From NCBI RefSeq assembly GCF_009830285.1, contig NZ_WUQX01000001.1, forward strand, positions 620,501-684,500: 64,000 nucleotides of DNA, read 5' to 3'. A program made the position numbers and the translations under genes. Below, one piece after another: positions 45,069 to 56,100 of the stretch (positions are counted from its first letter, which is position 1; each line of letters opens with the position of its first letter). The DNA is from Sporofaciens musculi (lineage in GTDB: Bacteria > Bacillota > Clostridia > Lachnospirales > Lachnospiraceae). The notes under the pieces were generated by a model. That model saw only the letters and a list, made by a program, of their open reading frames with translations. It did not search any database and was not told the origin of the DNA.

Positions 45069-45883
45069 ATGAAACAATGGATTGCAAGAAAAATATTGCT
45101 CTGCTCCCTGCTCCTTCTAAGCATCAGTGGGTATTTTCTCGCAGATATGCTTATGCAGGAGAGGAAGGATGATGCATTGCAAGAGCAGTTGAAAGAAATT
45201 TATGAAAAGTCTGGCAATGGGGAGACGGAAGGGTTATCAGAGGAAGAAACAAATGATGGAGGTAGGGATACCGGGGAGATTCTTCTCCGGTTCATCCGGG
45301 CCTGCTTGCGCTGCACAGGGAAAATCCAGATTGTATCGGATGGATTCAGATAGAGGGTACAGTGATTGATTATCCGGTTATGTACCGTCCATCGGAAGAA
45401 AACTATTATCTCCATCGGGATTTTAATGGGGAGTATTCTGCAAACGGCTGTCTGTTTCTTTCCGAGCTGTGCAATCCAGCTACAAGTGATAACTTGATTA
45501 TCTACGGACACCATATGAACAGCGGGAAGATGTTTGCGGCACTGGAACAGTACAAGGACAGCGCATTTTATCTGGAACATCCATTGATTTCCTATGACAC
45601 ATTGCATGGCAGTGAAACGTATCAGGTTTTCGCCGTATTCTGTACGCCGGTATATACAGGAAATGATTTTCCCTATTATACATTTACAAAGGCGGAGGAT
45701 GCGGCAGATTATCGGGAATATATCAAAGAAGTTAAGGAACGTGCGTTGTACGATACAGGAATTTCAGCAGTTTTCGGGGATAAGCTGTTGACGTTATCCA
45801 CCTGTGAGTATTCCCAGAGGAACGGAAGGGTTGTGGTAATGGCGAAAAAATCAGCCAGTAAGAAACAGATTGGTAGATCCTGA
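45069..45883 (+). CDS. srtB: Class B sortase (one frameshift)
   Basis: ATG 45069 (RBS AGAAAGGCG). N-terminal membrane anchor (ILLCSLLLLSISGYFLADML). One C is missing at about 45296 (CATCCGGG). Corrected, about 271 residues with CIGWIQIEGTVIDYPV, the catalytic His in IIYGHHMNSGKMF, the catalytic Cys in LSTCEYSQRNGR and the active-site Arg 4 residues later. Class B sortases join surface proteins to peptidoglycan. Here the likely client is the ICE adhesin with TPKTG. A 25-bp palindrome follows its stop. Confidence 0.85.
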
Positions 45884-45884
45884 T

Positions 45885-45909
45885 ACTTTGCGACACCGTG
45901 TCGCAAACT
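45885..45909. repeat. 25-bp ICE palindrome, copy 8
   Basis: ACTTTGCGACA-CCG-TGTCGCAAACT, one mismatch near the outer right end. It lies between the sortase stop and the wall-hydrolase start, 23 bp before the latter. Confidence 0.85.
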
Positions 45910-45932
45910 TGGATGGTGAAAGGAACAGCGAT

Positions 45933-48515
45933 ATGCGGGAACAAGAGTTTAAAGCAAGAGATAAGACAGTCAATAAAATGAGCCGTGACGGTTTGGTTGA
46001 GGAAAATCTGCAGAAGAAAGATTCTGTCCGGATAAGCCAGAGGGAATTGGATAATCTGACACTGCCGGGGCAGGCGGCAGATTCTGTCAATTTCCAAAGG
46101 GAAAAAGCGTATTCTATTGGACGGGGGCAGAAGGACAGCATTTCTTCCAGTGCGGAAAATCCCTCAAAGGCAAGCAGGCAGCAAAGGCAGTCCGCAAAAA
46201 AGCGGCGGCTGTATGAAGCACATACAAAGAATCCTTTGTCTGAGCAGGCAGGCGATCCGTTATCCGGATTGCCCGTGCAGCCGGAAAACCATACATATTT
46301 CGCACAGGAGCCGGACGGCAACGGAGATACAGAACCGGAAATCCCGGAGACAGAATCAGCCAGGGGATTATCGGGACATTCCTCACGCATGGAGAGTATC
46401 CGGGGGCATCCGTCCAGCGGAAGGAACTATGTGGAAGCTGTGGCAGAGACAAGCCACAGCCGGAAGAAAAAGCAGGTGCAGGCGCAGTTCCGTAAAGGGG
46501 ATGGACAGCAGGCAGGCGGCGAAGCAGGCAGTAAGGATTCTCGGAAAAATGATGCCCATTACAGGGAGACGCCGGAAGATGCAGGGAAAACCTTAGAGTC
46601 TGTCCGTGAAAATATTAAGAAAAAGCAGAAGCGGGAGCGGCTGCATAATGAGCAGAAAAAGCAGGAATCCAGGATTTCCTTCGGTGACGATGAAAGTGTT
46701 ATGGTGCATGGTGCAGGTATGGGGATCGGTAGAAAAGCTGCGTCTGCGGCGTCACATTCCATGTCAGCCTATGCACACGGGAAGGTGCATGAAGCGGAGC
46801 AGGATAATTCTGCGGCAGAGGGGGCACACCGGGCAGAGGTCATGGCGGAACATTCTTTGCGGAATGCCATGCGTACCTCCCGCCGGATGGTGCAGCGGAA
46901 GCTCTCCCGTTGGAGGGAATCCCCGGAAGGGGAAGGGGTGAAAATCCGCCTGCAGTTTGAAGCTTCACAGGAAACGGCAGAATCGGCGGGGAAGCAGTTG
47001 GCAGAAACGGGGCAGGCAGAGAAAACAATCCGAAAAAATTCTGGCAGAAACAGCGGATTAAAAAATCCTACCAGGCGGCAAAGAGGGGTGAGAAAACAAC
47101 AGCGGAGGCGGCAAAAGCCACACAATCCGTATTTGACAAAATAAAAAGTAAGGCGGCGTCCGTCTTAAAAAATAATAAAGGGATATTTGGGGCAGCGGCA
47201 GTCTTAGGGCTGCTTTTTTGATGCTTTCTGCAGGCTTGTCAAGCTGCAGCGCTATGATTGAGGGAACATCTTCCAGTATTATTGGCTCTACCTATCCAAG
47301 CACGGATGAAGATATTTATGAGACGGAAAATGCGTATGCGGCATTGGAAGCTGGCTTAAACAGACAGATTAACAACATGGAATCCACACATCCGGGATAT
47401 GACGAATACTGGTATCAGGTAGACGAAATTTCCCACAATCCCTACCATCTGATCTCCTATTTCACTGCGAAATACGGGGAGTTTACTTATGAACAGGTAA
47501 AAGACGAGGTGGAAGATATTTTCCGGGAACAGTACAGCCTGTATGTGGACGAAGTCAACGATACGGTGACGGAGACAAAAACCGTGCGTGTCGGGGAATC
47601 CCTGGGACAGGTGGTGACGAGTGGGTATTGTAACTGTTCCATCTGCTGCGGTGTATGGTCAGGAGGGCCGACGGCCAGCGGCGTATATCCAACGGCAAAC
47701 CATACGATAGCGGTGGATGCCGCCAGTCCCTTTGTGCCGATGGGTACGAAGGTCGTGATGAACGGCGTGGAGTATGTGGTGGAGGACACAGGGGCGTTTG
47801 CCCGGTATGGGGTGCAGTTTGATGTTTATTATGACAGCCATTCCGCTGCGTCCGCACATGGGCATCAGACCTGGGAAGCGTTTATTGCGGACGATAACGG
47901 CAATCAGGAAGTGGAAGTGACCACGACGGAAGTAATCAACCGCCTGGAAGTGACGCTTATGAACCACAATCTGATGCCGTCCTGCGGAGCCGTATGGATG
48001 AAAATGAGGAAAAGCGGTATAACCTTTACAACGGGACTTACGGCAACCGGGATTACTTATTTGACGTGGGGAGCCTGCCCGGTGGCGGCGGTGCGGATGG
48101 ATATGGGTATGAAATCCCGTCCGAGGCATTGTCGGATGAAAAGTTTGCAAGGATGATCCATGAGGCGGAAAAATATTTAGGCCGTCCTTATGTTTGGGGC
48201 GGAGCTTCGCCAAGTACCGGGTTTGACTGTTCCGGGTTTGTCAGTTGGGTCATCAATAACTGCGGGAATGGATGGAACGTAGGGAGGCAGACGGCAGAAG
48301 GATTGCGAGGGTGCTGTGCCCATGTACCATCTTCACAGGCAAAGCCGGGTGATCTGATATTTTTCCAGAACACCTACCCGACATCTGGAGCAAGCCATGT
48401 GGGGATTTATGTTGGCAACAACATGATGATCCACTGCGGCGACCCAATCCAATATACAAACATAAGTTCTGCATACTGGCAGCAACATCTACTCGGATTT
48501 GGAAGGCTGCCTTAA
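45933..48515 (+). CDS. T4SS wall hydrolase: 3D domain plus NlpC/P60 (three frameshifts)
   Basis: ATG 45933 (MREQEFKARDKTV); an upstream extension through the palindrome is rejected. The frame runs 45933-47144, 47218-48156 and 47994-48515. Single-base losses near 47044 (A), 47215 (T) and 47978 split one protein of about 861 residues. Order: a long charged N-terminal cytoplasmic region, a membrane segment (IFGAAAVLGLLFLMLSAG), a 3D domain (GYCNCSICCG ... DTGAFARYGVQFDVYYDSH) and NlpC/P60 (GRPYVWGGASPSTGFDCSGFV, then HVGIYVGN). It opens peptidoglycan for the conjugation channel, as Tn916 Orf14 does. Confidence 0.85.
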
Positions 48516-48601
48516 AAATACAGTTTTGGAGAGACAATAAAGTTTGATAAAAACGCATGAACAATGACAATTATATTTGATAAAGAAAATGGGGTGGCGA
48601 T

Positions 48602-49000
48602 ATGAACAAAAAGCTGCGGCGTGTCCTGGACGAAATCCAGAAAACGGAAAAGAAGATTGCCGCATGGCAGGAGCATTTGGGAGAGCTGAACGTCCAGAGG
48701 GAAATGCTGGAGGATGCGGAGATATTAAAGAGCGTCCATTCCATGCGGCTTGGAAGCTGGGAACTGCTGTCTGTCCTGGAGGGCATACAGCAGGGGACGG
48801 TGGTATTTTCCGAGAAGCCGGGAACAGATATGGATTCTGGCAGCGAAGAAAGCATGGAATCGGAGAAACTGGCCGGATCAGCAGAAAGCATGACGGAAAC
48901 AACGGAGAATGCGGCAGAAACAACAGAAAACATAGCAGGGGAGTTATCTGCAGGACAGGGACTGCCGGAGGATGCGGCAACGGAGGGAGGATTTATATAA
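48602..49000 (+). CDS. DUF4315-family ICE protein
   Basis: 132 residues from ATG 48602. The N-terminal coiled coil (MNKKLRRVLDEIQKTEKKIA, LGELNVQREMLEDAEILKSV) matches the DUF4315 family, which is almost restricted to Tn1549-like elements. The C-terminal half is an acidic, Thr/Ala-rich extension (SAESMTETTENAAETTENIA) longer than in usual members. Its stop shares one base with the next ATG. Function unknown; probably a transfer accessory. Confidence 0.8.
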   Translation: MNKKLRRVLDEIQKTEKKIAAWQEHLGELNVQREMLEDAEILKSVHSMRLGSWELLSVLEGIQQGTVVFSEKPGTDMDSGSEESMESEKLAGSAESMTETTENAAETTENIAGELSAGQGLPEDAATEGGFI

Positions 49001-49746
49001 TGAAAGATAAGATTAAAAAATATCTGATGGTAATTACGATGGTCGTGGGGATGATGTTCTCTGCGGCCATGCCTGCATTTGCCTATACGGACAGTGCAGG
49101 GCAGACGGAAGCCGACACCGCAAATGTTGGGACAGCGACAGGAAATAGCAGCGTGGAAAACGGAGATCCGGAGGATGCGCCGATTGCAGAGGAACCGTCA
49201 GACACAGAAGAACCAGAAGAGGAAGAATCACAGGGCAGGGTGCAGGGGACGCCGTTTTCTGTGCCTGGGAACGGGCAGTTGGTGGACGATATGGCAGACG
49301 ATGAAAGCAAGCAGTTTTTAACTGTGCAGACTAAGAACGGCAATACCTTTTTCATGGTGTTAGACCGCTCCAACAATACGGAGAATGTCTATATGCTGTC
49401 CATGATTGATGAAAATGACCTGGCAGAATTTATTGGGGAAACAAAGGAAGACCCAAAGCAGGAGCAGCCTTCCGTAATCATCCCGGAAACAGAAAAGCCG
49501 TCTTTACCGGAAGAACCAGAAATGGAGACAGAGCCGAAAGAAAAGGAAGGCGGCACGAATACGGGCGCCCTGCTTGCGGTGATTGTACTTTTGGCTGGCG
49601 GCATCGGCGGATATTATTATTTTAAAGTGGTGAAACCAAGGCAGGACGAGGATGAAGAAGACAATGAGGATTTGGAATTTTACGGCGGTGCATATATCAA
49701 TGAGGAGCAGGACGATTCTGAGGAAGAAGAGGAGGATGATGAATAA
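49000..49746 (+). CDS. DUF4366/CD1107-family ICE membrane protein
   Basis: 248 residues from ATG 49000, RBS GGAGGGAGG. Signal peptide (KKYLMVITMVVGMMFSAAMPAFA), an acidic low-complexity stretch, a conserved core (GTPFSVPGNGQLVDDM, QFLTVQTKNGNTFFMVLDRS, VYMLSMIDENDL), a Pro/Glu-rich spacer, a membrane helix (LLAVIVLLAGGIGGYYYF) and a strongly acidic cytoplasmic tail. The layout is that of CD1107-family mobile-element proteins, presumed parts of the T4SS envelope complex. Intact, and overlapping the topB start. Confidence 0.85.
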   Translation: MKDKIKKYLMVITMVVGMMFSAAMPAFAYTDSAGQTEADTANVGTATGNSSVENGDPEDAPIAEEPSDTEEPEEEESQGRVQGTPFSVPGNGQLVDDMADDESKQFLTVQTKNGNTFFMVLDRSNNTENVYMLSMIDENDLAEFIGETKEDPKQEQPSVIIPETEKPSLPEEPEMETEPKEKEGGTNTGALLAVIVLLAGGIGGYYYFKVVKPRQDEDEEDNEDLEFYGGAYINEEQDDSEEEEEDDE

Positions 49747-51870
49747 TGTTTTTGGTCATTGCCGAAAAACCGAGCGTATCACAGAGCCTGGCCAGGATTC
49801 TTTCCGTTACGGAACGGGAGGACGGCTATCTGTCAGGGGAAGACTGTATTGTAAGCTGGTGCCTGGGGCATCTGGCCGAGTATGCTTCCCTGATTATTAT
49901 GATTCCAGATATGGGAAATGGGAGTTTGCAGACCTGCCCATCGTGCCGGGGCAGTGGGAGTTGGCCGTTGCAAAAGATAAGAAAAAGCAGTTTGCAGTCT
50001 TAAAAAAGCTGCTGAACCGGAGTAATCTGGATTATGTGGTGAATGCCTGTGACGCAGGCCGGGAAGGGGAACTGATCTTCAAGCGTGTCTATGACCTGTC
50101 GGGCAGCAAAATCCCGGTCAGGCGGCTGTGGATCAGTTCTATGGAGGACAGCGCAATCCGGGAAGGGTTTGCCAATCTGAAAGATGGGGAGGAATACAAG
50201 AACCTTTGCGAAGCCTCCATATGCAGGGCAAAAGCGGACTGGCTGATCGGAATGAACGCAACCAGGGCATTTACCACAAAATATTATAAGCGATTGACGG
50301 TGGGGCGTGTCCAGACACCCACGCTGGCAATGCTGGTGGAGCGGCAGGATGCCATTGACGGGTTTGTGAAGGAAGTCTATTACAAGGTGGCGGTTGAGGG
50401 GGATGGGATTCGTGTCATATCAGAATCTATTAAGGATGAAGCGGAAAGCATTGCCCTGGCTGAAAAATGCAATGGGAAATCCGCAGTTATCCGCAAAGTG
50501 GAGAAAATCCAGAAGAAGAGCCAGCCGCCGAAACTCTATGATCTTACCACGCTGCAGAGGGAGGCAAACCGTTTCTTTGGATATACGGCGCAGGAAACAT
50601 TAAGGGAGCTGCAGGAACTGTATGAAGCAAAGTTAGTCACCTATCCCCGGACGGACAGCCAGTACATTACAGCAGATATGGAGCAGACAGCTTTAGAATT
50701 GTTAGAGCTGTTACCTGAGTTACTGCCTTTCTTACAGGGAGAATCTATCGGGGAGAATATAGGGCGCATTATCAATAATGATAAAGTTTCCGACCACCAT
50801 GCACTGTTACCGACAAAAGAGGCGCTAGGGCAGGATTTTGAAGAATTATCAGAACGGCAGCGGAATATCTTCCGTCTGATCGGGCAGCGTCTGGCACAGG
50901 CAGTATCCGAAGAATGCATTTATGAGGAAACAACAGTCACAGCATTGTGTGAGGGGCATGAGTTCTCCGCAAAAGGGAAGGCAACAGTCCAGCCAGGGTT
51001 TAAAGGCATTGAAGAAGCCTTCCGTAATGCTGTGCAAAAAGGAAAGCCAGCGGATAAAGGCAAAACAGATGACACATTCTCCATTCCGGGAGGATTGCGG
51101 GAAGGGATGGAGATTGCAGAAGTCCGTGCAGAGAAGAGCAGGCATTTCACATCAGCTCCGAAGCCGTACAGCGAGGACACACTGCTTTTAGCGATGGAAC
51201 GGGCCGGGAATCAGGATTTTGATGAAGATACAGAGAAAAAGGGACTTGGCACGCCTGCAACCAGGGCATCCATTCTGGAAAAGCTGGTTTCCTCCGGCTA
51301 TGCAAAGCGGAACGGGAAGCAGATCCTCCCGACTGCAGACGGAAGGAACTGATTGCGGCGCTGCCGGATTACCTAAAGTCTGCATCTATGACTGCGGAAT
51401 GGGAAAATAAACTGCTCCTGATTGAGAAAGGGCAGATGGACAGCCGGGAGTTTTTGCGGGAGATTACAGATTTGATTGATACGATGATTGCAGGCTGCAG
51501 CGCCATATCCGGGGAAGAACAGGGCCGTTTCCATCAGAGGGAAAGTGTTGGAATCTGCCCGGTATGCGGGAATCCTGTGTATGAGGGAAAGAAGAACTTT
51601 TACTGCAGTAACCGGGAATGTGCTTTCTCCTTGTGGAAGGAGAACCGCTATCTATCCGGTATGAAAAAACTGGTGGATAAGAAGATGGCGGCAGAGCTGC
51701 TGGAGAAGGGGCGTACCCATGTGAAGGATCTCTATTCACAGAAAACAGGGAGAACCTTTGCGGCAGACCTGTTGATGACGGCAGAGGATGGACGTGCGAA
51801 TTTCAGCCTGGAATTTCCGAAGAAAAAGGGAAGCGGGAAATCCGGCAAAGGCAGTGGAAAACGAAAATAA
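49746..51870 (+). CDS. topB: DNA topoisomerase III (two frameshifts)
   Basis: ATG 49746 (MFLVIAEKPSVSQSLARIL). The frame is lost at CCC 49888-49890, then regained 49652-51352, and lost again near 51344 (missing A, giving DGKELIAAL). Corrected length is about 708 residues. Features: TOPRIM core with VNACDAGREGELIF, RLWISSMEDSAIREGF, the catalytic tyrosine in LVTYPRTDSQYI and a C-terminal zinc region CPVCGNPVYEGKKNFYCSNREC. ICE-encoded TopB relaxes or decatenates DNA during transfer or replication. Confidence 0.88.
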
Positions 51871-51968
51871 AAAGCAGAATAAAGGTACATGCCGCTTTTG
51901 TGTCTGGAAAAGTATTGTTGGATAAAAACTTTCAGGCACAGGGGCGGTATTTTATATGGAGGTTTTAT

Positions 51969-53138
51969 ATGGCAATGTTAAATGAAATCCGTGGGCTTGC
52001 GGAGTATGAGGCAAAGGCTGTCACCAGTTCCCCATGGGACTGGATGGGATATCTGGACACGGCGGCGAAGCTGTACCGTTATTCCTTCCCAGATACGCTT
52101 TTGATCCATGCACAGCGCCCGGATGCGACTGCCTGTGCGTCGCTGGAGCTGTGGAATGGGAAGATGAACCGGTGGGTGAACCGTGGGGCAAAGGGGATTG
52201 CACTGATTGACGATACCGGGCCGACACGGAGGCTGCGGTATGTATTCGATATTTCCGACACGCATATGGTGCGTGGCGGCAGGACGCCAAACCTGTGGAA
52301 GATTGAGGATGCACAGAAAAAGGATATCCTTGACCATCTGGCGGACGCTTACGGACTGTCAGAGACAGACAGCGCAGACCTGCCGTCTGCCTTATCCGAA
52401 ATATCCCGCCAGTTGACGGAAGAAAACTTAGAGGAAGTGATGGACGGCCTTCTGTATGAAACAGAGGGGACATTTTTAGAGGGGCTGGACGAGGACACGA
52501 TCCGTGTGGAGTTCCGGCGGCTTTTGATGAACAGCGCTTTTTATACGCTGGCTGTCCGCTGCGGCCTTGACCCGATGGAGTATCTGGAGGAAGAAGATTT
52601 TTCGGCAATCACCGATTACAATGCGCTGCCTGTGCTTACCTTCCTGGGAAATGCCACAAGCCAGCTTGTGGAGCCTGTCCTTGTGGACATTGGACGGACA
52701 GTGCGTAAGATTCTCATAGAAGAATCCCAGAAAACGGTTGCAAAAGAGAATGGAATCGGCTATAATGAATTTAACGCTTTAAAGCGTGAAAGCAAAAACA
52801 AAGAAGGAGGAAATGAGCATGGAACTGACTTACCACCGCAAAGGGGATTACCTGTTCCCGAACCTGACCATAGAGAAACCAGAGGCGGCAATCGGGAAGT
52901 ACGGGATGCTGCGCCGGACATACCTGAAAGAGAACCGGAAGGGATGGTATCAGAGCATGATGCTGTCGGGGAAACTGGACAGGCACTTGATGGAGATCGA
53001 GCAGGCAGCGACGGAGAGGATGGAAGTCCTGATGAAGGGCTGCTTCTGAAATACCCGGCCCCGGACAAGGAGAAAGACCAGATGGCGTGGGCGGCGCACA
53101 TGAATGGACTGACGGCAATGGCGGAAAGAGCATCTTGA
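51969..53138 (+). CDS. Giant ICE protein piece 1: ArdC-like N-terminal domain and linker
   Basis: First piece of a gene that, rebuilt, spans 51969-63515 and is interrupted by an intron. Start ATG 51969 follows TGGAGGTTTTAT. Residues 1-85 (LDTAAKLYRYSFPDTLLIHAQ, WNGKMNRWVNRGAKGIALID) form an ArdC-type ssDNA-binding domain. After about residue 270 a Gly/Pro/Arg/Glu-rich linker (GGNREVRDAAPDIPEREPEG) begins, encoded over the tnpV-like gene. Two homopolymer losses (near 53038 and 53133) displace the last third; corrected, the frame reads GIGIQLNEESTEQDLSE into piece 2. Confidence 0.8.
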   Translation: MAMLNEIRGLAEYEAKAVTSSPWDWMGYLDTAAKLYRYSFPDTLLIHAQRPDATACASLELWNGKMNRWVNRGAKGIALIDDTGPTRRLRYVFDISDTHMVRGGRTPNLWKIEDAQKKDILDHLADAYGLSETDSADLPSALSEISRQLTEENLEEVMDGLLYETEGTFLEGLDEDTIRVEFRRLLMNSAFYTLAVRCGLDPMEYLEEEDFSAITDYNALPVLTFLGNATSQLVEPVLVDIGRTVRKILIEESQKTVAKENGIGYNEFNALKRESKNKEGGNEHGTDLPPQRGLPVPEPDHRETRGGNREVRDAAPDIPEREPEGMVSEHDAVGETGQALDGDRAGSDGEDGSPDEGLLLKYPAPDKEKDQMAWAAHMNGLTAMAERAS

Positions 53139-53158
53139 AGGAATTGGTATACAGCTAA
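52813..53158 (+). CDS. TnpV-like protein overprinted on the giant gene linker (two frameshifts)
   Basis: ATG 52813 with an excellent RBS (AAGAAGGAGG) in the +1 frame of the giant gene. Reading MSMELTYHRKGDYLFPNLTI, KYGMLRRTYLKENRKGWYQ, LMEIEQAATERMEVLM, then after one added G DQMAWAAHMNGLTAMAER and, after one added T, LKELVYS and TAA 53156. This is the full layout of TnpV-type transposon proteins (about 114 residues). The same two base additions also restore the giant protein, so both frames are open through the overlap. Function of TnpV is unknown. Confidence 0.72.
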
Positions 53159-53181
53159 ATGAGGAATCAACAGAACAGGAT

Positions 53182-56100
53182 TTGAGTGAAGCAGAGGAGA
53201 AAGAAGCCTCTGCTTTATCTTTGCCCGATTTTCCGACTGTGGAACAGCAGAAGAGGGAGATTGAGGGACGGATGCAGGCGCTCTATGCCGGGGAGGTTGC
53301 GATTTCTCCAGAGGTGATAGATGAAGTCCTGCGCAGCGGCGGCAACCGGAATGGGAGCCAGCTCCGGATCATCTATAATTTTATGATAGACCAGATGCCG
53401 GAGGAATATACGGAATTTGTCCGGAGGGAATATGGCAAAGGCGGCATCGGGCTTATCATAGACGGCAAGGAATATTCTGTCTGGTATGACGAGCTGGGGA
53501 TGCAGATTGCCGTAGGACATACGGTGACAGACCGGATTCTGGATAAGGTATTTTTATCCTGGGAAGATGTGTGCGGGCGCATCCACCAGCTTTTAAAACA
53601 GGGGGAGTATGCGCCGCAGGTGGTATTGGATGCCGCAAGGGATAACGCTTTGAAGGAACACGCCAACGCACTTGCCTATATGTATCAGGATATGGCAGAG
53701 GGCGTTGCGGAGCTTGTATTTGAAGATGTGGAGGTATTCTATGGCGGATTCCCTGATAAAGTGGAACGGCTGTCAGAGCTGATCGCACAGCCGGAATATC
53801 TCTCTGACCTGATAGAACGCCTGGAAGGCCTTGCAGAGGCGTATGAAGAAAATCATGGGATTATGCGATTCCAATTATATAATCCTACACGGATTCTTGC
53901 ACAGTTCCAGAAGTTTGCAAAGGAGGCTGTACCTTACCAGGCAAGAGAAGGGTTTGCATGGGAAGAACACCCGGTTTTCATCACAGAGGATGAGATTGAC
54001 GCTTTTCTGCAGGGAGGGGGCGCATATTCGGACGGGCGGCTTTCCACTTACGCATTTTTTATACAGGATAAGACTGATAAGGAAAAAACGGATTTTATTA
54101 TGGAAAGCTATGGGATAGGCGGACGGAGCCATGCGCTGTCCGGCGCTGACAATTCCCATGCAGATTACAGCGGGAAGGGGTTGAAGCTGGCGAGAGGCTC
54201 TTATAGTGAGCCAGATGTGGAAATCTTATTGAAATGGCCGAAAGTGGCAAAACGGGTAGCGGCTTTAATTGAAAACGGCAATTACCTAAAGCCGTCCGAT
54301 TATTCCCGTATGCCTGTTTATGAACGGGAAAGGATGGCGGGGCGTGTTGTCAATTTCTATCACCATCTTCCAGACCATATGATACGTCCCTGGGCGGGAA
54401 ATCCGGATATGTTTACCCACCGGGACGATGTGGTGAGTCTTCTGAACAATCCAGAAGGGCAGGAAGGCTTATTGCGGCATATGGATGAAGCAATAGCGGA
54501 ATTGCCATTAGATTTTGAAGATTATGAGAAAAAGGTACAAATCCTTACTGATCTTCACGGATATGTGGAAGGGACATATACGATTTTCCCGGAAAGGAAA
54601 AGAGAAGAAGTACAGATTGAAAATGGAGGACAGTTATCCCTCTTTGATTTCATGGCCCCAGAAAAGACGCCAGGAAAGCAGGAAGAAACAAAAGAACCGC
54701 AAAAAAACGAAGAATCAGAAATTAAAAGTGCGGAACCGATAGAAGATAGCAGCGGCTCCGGCGAAACCGGGAAGTACACTTACGCAGTAGGGAACTTTAT
54801 ATATCTGGATACGGATAAGTTACACCGTATTACAGAAATTAAGAATCAGCACATATCGGTAAAGGATATGGAACATCCAGACCATCAAGAAAGTATAATC
54901 TTTCTTGATTCGTATGATGGGAGATTAGATGTCTGCCCGGAACTGAACCGGCATCTGCTGATTGGCGGAAATGCATTAGGGAGGGACAGCCGGGCTATTT
55001 ACAAAGAATGTCTGTATACTGCCCTTGCCGCCATTAAAAGCAGCGCAGCCTATGATGTCATCCGTTCCAGGGACGTAGATGAAGATATGGCGTATGATAT
55101 TGTCCAGGAAGAATTGGACAATTTAATGGTGCGCAACAGGGAAAACGCCCCCGTTATGGCAGAAGCCTATGGGAACTGGGATAACTTCCGGGACTGGATG
55201 GCGGAAGATATTTTCCAGAGGACGTACCAGGATTACCTTGTGGACAGCCGGGACGCCATTGCCTTGCATGAAAATGACCCGGATGCGCCGGAGTGGGCAA
55301 AAGGCATGGCGGTGGATGCAGAGTTACAGGAGATTGCGGCATTTCCAGAAGGAGCAAAGGAAAATATGCGGGAAGCGGAAACGGCGGCAGAAGCAGAAAC
55401 CGCAGATTCCGCAAAATCCGCAGAACCGGATCTTATGCAAAGAGAACCCGGCATATTTGAGTATGGGGGATTCCATTTTGAAGCTGTTGGGAAACTGCAG
55501 GAAAACTTCAACGCACAGGACATTATCCTGAATACCAGATCGCATAACGAACTTGGCATATCTGATTATGAAGATGGGCAGCATCCGTATTCGCACAGCA
55601 GCTTTTATGAAGCAAGCACAGACAAAACCGCAGATGTTTTCCGGTGCGTGGAAACGGGGAAGAACTATCTCCCAGGGGAGCATGAGCTGTTTGAGTATGT
55701 GGGGGAATTTATCCCTTTTATACAGCAGGAGACGCAGGAAGAAGAAGCGGAGCTGCCTCAGACGGGCGCAGCGGCTCCTAATCTGGAAGAATTGCAGGAG
55801 GAACCGGATGTTGAGGAATATGATCTGATTGAAAACAGGCTGTTCCTCGCAATGGAGGAAGCGGACGTATATCTGGATGATTTTTCACCGGAGCAGGTGG
55901 ATGTGATTTATGAAGCCGCCGAAAAAGGCTTAAACCTTGTGCCAATGCTGAACCCGGAGTTTCCGCCGGAACAGATGCAGTTGATCGCTGACGTAATGGA
56001 GCGGATGGCCGCTAATGAGCAGGCAGCGTTTGGGAATGAGATCAATCCTCTGACAAACCATGTGATGAACCCAGAGGAAATCAACCATATCCGAAAAGAC

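Noticed and set aside
45870..45932. N-terminal extension of the wall hydrolase (starting MVDPDTLRHRV)
   Set aside because: It is read through palindrome copy 8; ATG 45933 has the better context.
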